50,743 bases of DNA, from the NCBI GenBank assembly GCA_009695095.1, contig SIBQ01000015.1, positions 1-50,743 on the forward strand, given 5' to 3'. The position numbers were made by a program, and so were the translations under genes. This document shows positions 45,643-50,743 of this stretch, piece after piece (position 1 is the first letter of the stretch; every line of letters starts with the position of its first letter). The notes beneath the pieces are model-generated. The model worked only from the letters and a program-made list of their open reading frames with translations, made no database searches and had not been told where the DNA came from. The DNA comes from Lacunisphaera sp. (GTDB taxonomy: Bacteria; Verrucomicrobiota; Verrucomicrobiia; Opitutales; Opitutaceae).

Positions 45643-48102
45643 TCAGGCCCGGACAGAGATCGTGCCGTCGGCCGCGACGTCCCTTTGAATTTTCGTGAAG
45701 GCGGCGTTGACCTCCGCGTCGGTCAGCGTGCGTGCCGGCGAGCGGAACGACAGCGAGAACGCCAGGCTCTTTTTCCCCGCAGGCAGGCCCGGGCCCTGGT
45801 AGACATCGAACACCGCGACGGCCTCAACGCCAAACGATGCGCCGGTCGCTCCGCGTGCGACCTTGAGCAATAGATTGCGCACCTCGTCCGCGTGGCGGGC
45901 CGCATCGACAACCAGCGCGATGTCGCGCAGTGCCGGCGGGAACAGGCTGAAAGGCTGGTAGCGGCGATGCCCGGCGGCCGGCGGGATTTTGCCCGGTAGA
46001 ATAGTGAACATGCCGGCCCACACCGTGCCCTCGACACCGGCCGCGCGGACCATGGCGAGATTCAACAGGCCGAAACGGGCAGTCCAGCCGTCCTTCATCT
46101 CGCCGGCGGCGGCCGAGTGCCCCTCCTGCCAGCCCCAGAAAGCACCGCGTACGGGCACGAGTTCCTCTGCGGCCAGGTCCACGCTCGCCTGCGACGCCAG
46201 GATTTCCATGTGGCGCTTCACGGCGGAGAAATCCGGCGCAGGCCGGGCGAGCCAGGCGCGCTCTTTAGGGTCGTGACAAAGCACGAACCCCACCCCGAGG
46301 CATTCCTGCACCGTGCCATTGAGCTCCATGAACACGCGACCGGTCTCGAAAAGGCGGGCGGCGGGGACGCCGCGCGACTGGTTCAGCTTGAGGGTCTCTA
46401 GCATGCCCAGCACAAGCGTGGGCCGCAGGTGTGACTGATCATCCACTAACGGATTCGCAAGCGTCAGCTCCGTGGCCGCGGCCGCCGAAACCCACGTCGC
46501 CAGTTCCTGCTGCGCACGGAGGGTGTAATTGACGACCTCGTGAAAATGCTGGCCGACCAGGTAGTCGGTGACGTGACGGTTGAATATCACGATGGGATCG
46601 TCATCACCGTCCACCAACGCCGGTCCCACGCATGGCGCGGGCGGCACCCTGTCGGTCCCGTGGATGCGCAGCACTTCCTCCACGAGGTCGATAGGTCGGT
46701 CCAGATCGGCGCGGTAGCTGGGTATCCTGACGGTCCACTCCAAGCCACCGGCCGGGTGGCTCTCGCCGGTGATGGCCAGGTTGAGCGCCTCGAGGCTATG
46801 GCGGATGTCCTCGTCGCTGATTCTAAAACCCAGCCGCGCCCGGATGAAGTCCGGGCTGACGCAAATCTCGCGTTTCCACGGGCGGTCGCCGCCGATCTGG
46901 AAGGATGGACCGACCACCGTGCCGCCAGCGATTTCCAGAATCAGATCGATGGCGCGATAGGCCGCCTCGAGGGTGCCGTGCGGGTCGACCCCGCGCTCGA
47001 AACGGTAGGCGGAATCGGACGACAGGCCGAGACTCTTGGATGTCCAGCGGATGGATTGCGGGCGGAAATAGGCGGCCTCGAGCACGATGTCTGTCGTGGT
47101 CGCATCGACCTCGGCACTGGCGCCGCCCATGATGCCGGCCACGACAATCGGCTGGGACTCGTCTGCGATGACCAGCATGAGGCTGTTCAACGCGCGCTCC
47201 TTGCCGTCGAGGGTGATCAGTTTTTCCCCGACGGCGGCGCGGCGGATCACAATCTGGCGGCCGCCAATCTTCTTCGCGTCGAACACATGCAGGGGCTGGC
47301 CGAGCTCGAGCATCACGTAATTGCCCGTGTCGACGAGGTTGTTGATCGGGCGCAGGCCGACGGCCTTCAGGCGCTCCTGCATCCAGACGGGACTCGGGCC
47401 GACCTTCACGCCCGTCACCGCAATGCCCACATAGAGCGGGCAATCCTCGGGTGAATCCACGCGGATATTCTTGAGAATGTCAGGCCGGGGAGCCCCCGCC
47501 ACCTTGCCGCAGAATTTAATTTCCGGAAACTGGATTTCGTAGTGCAGCCAGGCCGCCAGCTCGCGGGCGATGCCGATATGGCTGAGCGCGTCGGGCCGGT
47601 TGGGCGTGACCTCTAAGTCGAACACAATGTCGCCCTCCGGCATCACCTCGTTGAGCGACTGCCCGATGGGCGCGGCCGGGTCGAGCAGCAGCAGGCCGGC
47701 GTGGTCACCGCCCAGGCCGAGCTCGTCGGGCGAGCACATCATGCCGTCGGATTGCTGGCCGCGGATCTTGGATTGCTTGATCTGGAAATCACCCGGCAGC
47801 ACCGCACCGGGCAGGGCCACGGGCACGCGCTGGCCGACATCGCAATTGGCCGCGCCACAGACAATGGTGTGCACACCGCCGTGGGCCGGCCCGACGTCCA
47901 CGGTGCAAACGAAAAGTTTGTCGGCGTTCGGATGCTGGTCGCGTGTCTTGATTTCGCCGACCACGACCCGCGGGAGTGGTGGCAGGCCGGTGCTGGCCAC
48001 GCCCTCGACCTCGAAGCCGAGAAAGGTGATCGCGCGCTTCAGCTCATCCGCGGAGGCATAAGCGCGAACATATTGTCTGAGCCAGTTGCGGCTGATTTTC
48101 AT
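45643..48102 (-). CDS. pheT: Phenylalanyl-tRNA synthetase beta subunit
   Basis: An 819-residue subunit of the (alpha-beta)2 PheRS that contributes tRNA binding and editing. N-terminus MKISRNWLRQYVRAYASADE with the tRNA-bind OB fold (VVVGEIKTRDQHPNADKLFV), B3/B4 editing domain (ITLDGKERALNSLMLVIADE, GGASAEVDATTTDIVLEAAY), B5 (FIRARLGFRISDEDIRHSLE) and the C-terminal FDX-ACB anticodon-binding domain (PPALRDIALVVDAARHADEV). It follows pheS with a 75 bp gap. Confidence 0.97.
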   Translation of the reverse strand: MKISRNWLRQYVRAYASADELKRAITFLGFEVEGVASTGLPPLPRVVVGEIKTRDQHPNADKLFVCTVDVGPAHGGVHTIVCGAANCDVGQRVPVALPGAVLPGDFQIKQSKIRGQQSDGMMCSPDELGLGGDHAGLLLLDPAAPIGQSLNEVMPEGDIVFDLEVTPNRPDALSHIGIARELAAWLHYEIQFPEIKFCGKVAGAPRPDILKNIRVDSPEDCPLYVGIAVTGVKVGPSPVWMQERLKAVGLRPINNLVDTGNYVMLELGQPLHVFDAKKIGGRQIVIRRAAVGEKLITLDGKERALNSLMLVIADESQPIVVAGIMGGASAEVDATTTDIVLEAAYFRPQSIRWTSKSLGLSSDSAYRFERGVDPHGTLEAAYRAIDLILEIAGGTVVGPSFQIGGDRPWKREICVSPDFIRARLGFRISDEDIRHSLEALNLAITGESHPAGGLEWTVRIPSYRADLDRPIDLVEEVLRIHGTDRVPPAPCVGPALVDGDDDPIVIFNRHVTDYLVGQHFHEVVNYTLRAQQELATWVSAAAATELTLANPLVDDQSHLRPTLVLGMLETLKLNQSRGVPAARLFETGRVFMELNGTVQECLGVGFVLCHDPKERAWLARPAPDFSAVKRHMEILASQASVDLAAEELVPVRGAFWGWQEGHSAAAGEMKDGWTARFGLLNLAMVRAAGVEGTVWAGMFTILPGKIPPAAGHRRYQPFSLFPPALRDIALVVDAARHADEVRNLLLKVARGATGASFGVEAVAVFDVYQGPGLPAGKKSLAFSLSFRSPARTLTDAEVNAAFTKIQRDVAADGTISVRA

Positions 48103-48177
48103 TGAGAAAAGAAATGAACACCAGGAAGCGAAGGAGCTAGGATACTTGGCTTTTTTGCGGTTTTGAGTTTTCCGGTT

Positions 48178-49221
48178 TCAGGCGAACTGCTTCAAAAAGC
48201 GGAGGTCGTTCTGGTAGAAGTAGCGGATGTCATCGATGCCATACATGAGCATCGCGAGTCGCTCGAGGCCCATGCCAAAGGCGTAGCCGGTCCACACCTT
48301 CGGGTCGTAGCCGACTCCCTCGAACACCCCCGGGTCCACCAGGCCGCAGCCGCCGATCTCAATCCATTCCTTGTTCACCTTGGGCAGGTGCTGGGCGGAG
48401 AGGTCCACCTCAAAGCTCGGCTCGGTGTAGCCGAAGTAGTGCGGACGGAACCGGGTCTTGGTGTCCGGGCCGAGCAACGCGGCGAAGATGTAGTCGAGCA
48501 GCGCCTTGAGGTCGCGCACGGTGACATTCCTGTCCACATAGAGGCACTCAATTTGGTGGAAGTTGGCGCTGTGGGTCGCGTCCGACGTGTCGCGGCGGTA
48601 GACGCGGCCCGGCGAGACGATCCGGATGGGCGGCTTGCCCTTGAGCATGGAGCGAATCTGCACGGACGAGGTGTGGGTGCGCAGCAGGTACTTCTCCTGC
48701 GGCACCTTCTTGGTGAGGTTGCCGAAGCGCACATTTTCAGGAAAGTAGAACGTGTCCTGCTCTTCGCGCGCCGGATGGTCGGCGGGGGTGTTGAGTGCAT
48801 CGAAGCAGTAATACTCAGTCTCGACCTCGGGGCCCTCCACGACGGTGAAGCCGGCCTTGCGGAGGATGCGGCACATCTCCTCGCGCACCCGCGTCAGCGG
48901 ATGGCAGGTGCCGGGACCGGAGTCGGGTGACGGCAGGGTCGGGTCGATGGCCGGTCCGAGTTGCCCGGCGATCTCGGCGTCGCCGATGCGGGCGAGGGTG
49001 GCATCGAGCTGCACCTGCAACTGCGCCTTGGCTTCGTTGACGAGCTTGCCCATCGCGGGGCGCTGCTCCTTGGGCACGGCGCCCATCTGCTTCATCAGCG
49101 TGGTGAACTCGCCGTTGGGCCCGACGCAGCGGGCCTTGGCGGCCTCGAAGTCGGCACGCGTCTTCAGTCTGGCGAGCTCGGCGGAGGCCTTGGCGAGAAG
49201 GGCGGTGAGAGTGGCTTGCAT
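48178..49221 (-). CDS. pheS: Phenylalanyl-tRNA synthetase alpha subunit
   Basis: A 347-residue class II synthetase subunit that charges tRNA-Phe. N-terminal coiled segment (MQATLTALLAKASAELARLK), motif 2 region QIRSMLKGKPPIRIVSPGRV and YRRDTSDATHSANFHQIECL, and motif 3 YAFGMGLERLAMLMYGIDDI. I use the ATG at 49221, because upstream in-frame codons cover a terminator hairpin. pheS is preceded by rplT and followed by pheT. A cognate tRNA-Phe gene lies at 18710. Confidence 0.96.
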   Translation of the reverse strand: MQATLTALLAKASAELARLKTRADFEAAKARCVGPNGEFTTLMKQMGAVPKEQRPAMGKLVNEAKAQLQVQLDATLARIGDAEIAGQLGPAIDPTLPSPDSGPGTCHPLTRVREEMCRILRKAGFTVVEGPEVETEYYCFDALNTPADHPAREEQDTFYFPENVRFGNLTKKVPQEKYLLRTHTSSVQIRSMLKGKPPIRIVSPGRVYRRDTSDATHSANFHQIECLYVDRNVTVRDLKALLDYIFAALLGPDTKTRFRPHYFGYTEPSFEVDLSAQHLPKVNKEWIEIGGCGLVDPGVFEGVGYDPKVWTGYAFGMGLERLAMLMYGIDDIRYFYQNDLRFLKQFA

Positions 49222-49248
49222 GGGAAGGGTTGCGACAGAATGAATAAA

Positions 49249-49280
49249 AAGGACGGGACTCCGTGGGGAGGCCCGTCCTT
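49249..49280 (-). terminator. Terminator or attenuator between rplT and pheS
   Basis: AAGGACGGG (49249-49257) pairs with CCCGTCCTT (49272-49280), a nine-base perfect stem; the minus-strand product is followed by TTTTTATT. A smaller alternative stem (GAGCC/GGCTC near 49315) lies upstream. As it sits in the pheS leader, it may attenuate pheST rather than fully terminate. Confidence 0.78.
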
Positions 49281-49336
49281 CAGAAAAATGGTCTTCGCCC
49301 AGAAGGCGAGCCTCCATGCGGCTCGCGCTGGCCGTC

Positions 49337-49717
49337 TCAGGCGTTGGCGGCGGCGACCTTGGTCTTCAACGCATCCTGGGCCCGTTTGACCAGGCCGGTG
49401 AACGCCACGGCGTCGGCGATCGCGATCTCGGAGAGCTGGCGACGGTCGAGCTGGATGTTGGCGGCCTTGAGACCCTCGATGAAGCGGCTGTAGCTCATGC
49501 CGGCCTCGCGGCATGCCGCGTTCAACCGCACGATCCACAGGCCGCGCATGTTGGCCTTCTTTTTCTTGCGGTCGATGTAGGCGTATTGCCAGGCATGCTG
49601 GACCGCTTCCTTGGCGTAACGAAACAGCTTGGATTTGTTGCCGAAATAGCCCTTGGCGTATTTCAGCACTTTCTTGCGGCGCTTGCGCGACGCGGGGGAG
49701 TTGGTGACACGAGGCAT
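49337..49717 (-). CDS. rplT: Ribosomal protein L20
   Basis: A 126-residue basic protein that binds 23S rRNA early in 50S assembly. Typical sequence: MPRVTNSPASRKRRKKVLKY, AKGYFGNKSKLFRYAKEAVQ, WIVRLNAACREAGMSYSRFI and GLKAANIQLDRRQLSEIAIA. It is 77 bp after rpmI. In many bacteria L20 feeds back on its own operon, but no such leader is obvious here. Confidence 0.97.
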   Translation of the reverse strand: MPRVTNSPASRKRRKKVLKYAKGYFGNKSKLFRYAKEAVQHAWQYAYIDRKKKKANMRGLWIVRLNAACREAGMSYSRFIEGLKAANIQLDRRQLSEIAIADAVAFTGLVKRAQDALKTKVAAANA

Positions 49718-49794
49718 GTTGAATGGTAGTTTTAGGGCCGGCGGGTCGTCTCGTTGGGATTCACCCGTCTGGCGGAATTAGGTTGGCGCCGGGC

Positions 49795-49992
49795 TTACCG
49801 GAGACCGGTGGGCAGGCAGCGGATGAGGGGCGCGGCATGGCCGGGCGCTACCAGCTTATCACGGGAGGCACGGCGCTTGGACTTCGTGCTCTTCGCGGCC
49901 AGCAAGTGACGGAAACCGGGTGTGCGGCGCATGAGCTTGCCGGTGGCGGTCAGCTTGAAGCGCTTGGCGACGGATTTTTTGGTCTTTTGCAT
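49795..49992 (-). CDS. rpmI: Ribosomal protein L35
   Basis: A 65-residue basic protein of the 50S subunit: QKTKKSVAKRFKLTATGKLM, RRTPGFRHLLAAKSTKSKRR and a C-terminal RDKLVAPGHAAPLIRCLPTG. It precedes rplT. The usual upstream neighbour infC is not present; instead about 450 bp without a recognised gene leads to tRNA-Lys. Confidence 0.96.
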   Translation of the reverse strand: MQKTKKSVAKRFKLTATGKLMRRTPGFRHLLAAKSTKSKRRASRDKLVAPGHAAPLIRCLPTGLR

Positions 49993-50442
49993 GAGTGGAG
50001 CGGAGGAAAACAGAGGACGCCCGCACGCATGGCAAGTATTTTGTCCGACAAAGTGGAGCTGACACAGGCGGGTCTTCTAACTCCCCGTCAAGCAGGGCTC
50101 TACAGGCGGGCCGGACCGCTGGCGGCGGGCTTTGCGACCAGCGCCATCCGCGGCTGACCAGCTTGAAGTGAAGAGGTTCAAAGTCGCGCAGTTTGGACTC
50201 GTTTCGATCGGCCAGGAATCGCTCCTGCTCGCCGCCGAGCAACCGTGGGTAAAATTCGATGAGGCAATGGACCCTGCCCCCGGGAAATACGGGCTCGCTA
50301 CACGCGCGTGGACCGGCGGCGTCAGGTGAACACCGGGCGACATTTTTGCGCCCATTTTCAGAGGGAAAACGCTTGGACCAGCCCAACCCGGGAATGGGGT
50401 TGACAAGCCCCGGGCGATAATAACGTTTGCCCACTCTTGGCC
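49993..50442. other. Intergenic region upstream of rpmI
   Basis: About 450 bp hold no recognised gene on either strand; infC, which often precedes rpmI, is missing. A TTGACA at 50400-50405 lies 38 bp before the tRNA-Lys start, but I cannot place a convincing -10. The rpmI leader may lie here, and the region may carry the promoter of the rpmI-rplT-pheST unit. Confidence 0.45.
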
Positions 50443-50517
<75 letters not shown>

Positions 50518-50594
50518 TAGGATACAACGACTTAGTATATTTGAGGCCAATTCCTGCCCTATTCCTGTCTTTATTGTGTTGAATTGGGCAGGGG

Positions 50595-50743
50595 TGACCT
50601 GACCCCGAATTTTTGAGCCGCCTTCGGTGTTAGTCTGGGCCAACAAAGAGGACCCAGACCATGAAAGGTAAAAAGCACACGACCGAGGACAAGATCCGCA
50701 TTTTGAGGAGTGCCGATGGCGGCAAGAGCATCGTGGAGATTAG
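50595..50743 (+). mobile_element. IS3-family insertion sequence, left end (cut by window)
   Basis: The element appears to start with TGACCTGACCCCGAATTTTT, TG-terminated as in IS3-type elements, and carries the transposase start at 50661. The same terminal sequence occurs at 5584-5596 and at both ends of the 19252-19360 element. It lies 77 bp downstream of tRNA-Lys. The right end is outside the window. Confidence 0.72.
50661..50743 (+). CDS. IS3-family transposase OrfA, N-terminal part
   Basis: The first 27 codons (MKGKKHTTEDKIRILRSADG, GKSIVEI) match the helix-turn-helix OrfA start of IS3/IS911-type transposases. A GAGGACC ribosome-binding site precedes the ATG. The frame continues beyond the window; OrfB and the programmed frameshift cannot be seen. 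Confidence 0.8.
   Translation, partial: MKGKKHTTEDKIRILRSADGGKSIVEI

Noticed and set aside
50132..50329. Plus-strand frame of 65 codons upstream of tRNA-Lys
   Set aside because: No family resemblance and composition unlike the neighbouring proteins; treated as non-coding.

Overview
The window looks like a chromosomal stretch of a high-GC verrucomicrobial bacterium, most likely of the Opitutaceae. This rests on gene content (a Minf_1886-family protein, GatCAB, TonB receptors with a carboxypeptidase-regulatory-like N-terminus, and a GntR regulator with a LacI-type sensor domain) and on the general look of the proteins. No rRNA is present to confirm it.

Layout. Positions 1-2500 are the right edge of an integrated element: a tyrosine recombinase cut by the window edge, a 3' fragment of tRNA-Asn as the likely attachment site, then about 1 kb without recognisable genes. 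Positions 2.5-5.6 kb hold a GntR/LacI-type regulator divergent from a TonB-dependent receptor, which is now a pseudogene. Positions 5.6-17 kb are housekeeping: mqo, a YugP-type protease, a second TonB receptor, ferredoxin, rhomboid, a tail-specific protease, prmC-prfA and a HAD hydrolase. Positions 17-19.7 kb are a decayed zone around tRNA-Phe: a frameshifted lysozyme-like gene, an ECF-sigma/GH63 deletion fusion, a dispersed repeat, and a MITE-like element that cuts a small secreted-protein gene. Positions 19.7-36 kb are fabF-acpP-fabG, a CysJ-like reductase, an RsuA-type pseudouridine synthase, folD, a receiver-kinase protein, proC, Nudix, DUF192, M24 peptidase, Fpg, TlyA and NAD kinase. Positions 36-40.5 kb hold an M16 peptidase, a Minf_1886 protein, a Fur-family regulator and an ABM-domain protein. 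Positions 40.6-41.4 kb are three gene remnants. Positions 41.5-50 kb are gatCAB and rpmI-rplT-pheS-pheT on the minus strand, with a nonsense-interrupted PilZ-like gene between them. The right edge has tRNA-Lys(CTT) and the first bases of an IS3-family element.

How it works together. The intact genes serve translation (RF1 and its methylase, PheRS, GatCAB, L20, L35, an rRNA pseudouridine synthase and an rRNA methylase), fatty-acid elongation, C1/proline/NADP metabolism and envelope proteolysis. The accessory story is erosion: tRNA-associated integration scars, one IS3-type terminal-repeat sequence found at several sites, and many truncated or frameshifted genes. Several frameshifts sit in short homopolymers, so base-calling error must be excluded before calling all of them genuine pseudogenes. 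I did not find a clearly new multi-gene system. The most unusual signals are the tRNA-linked repeat pair and the IS-end-derived miniature element.
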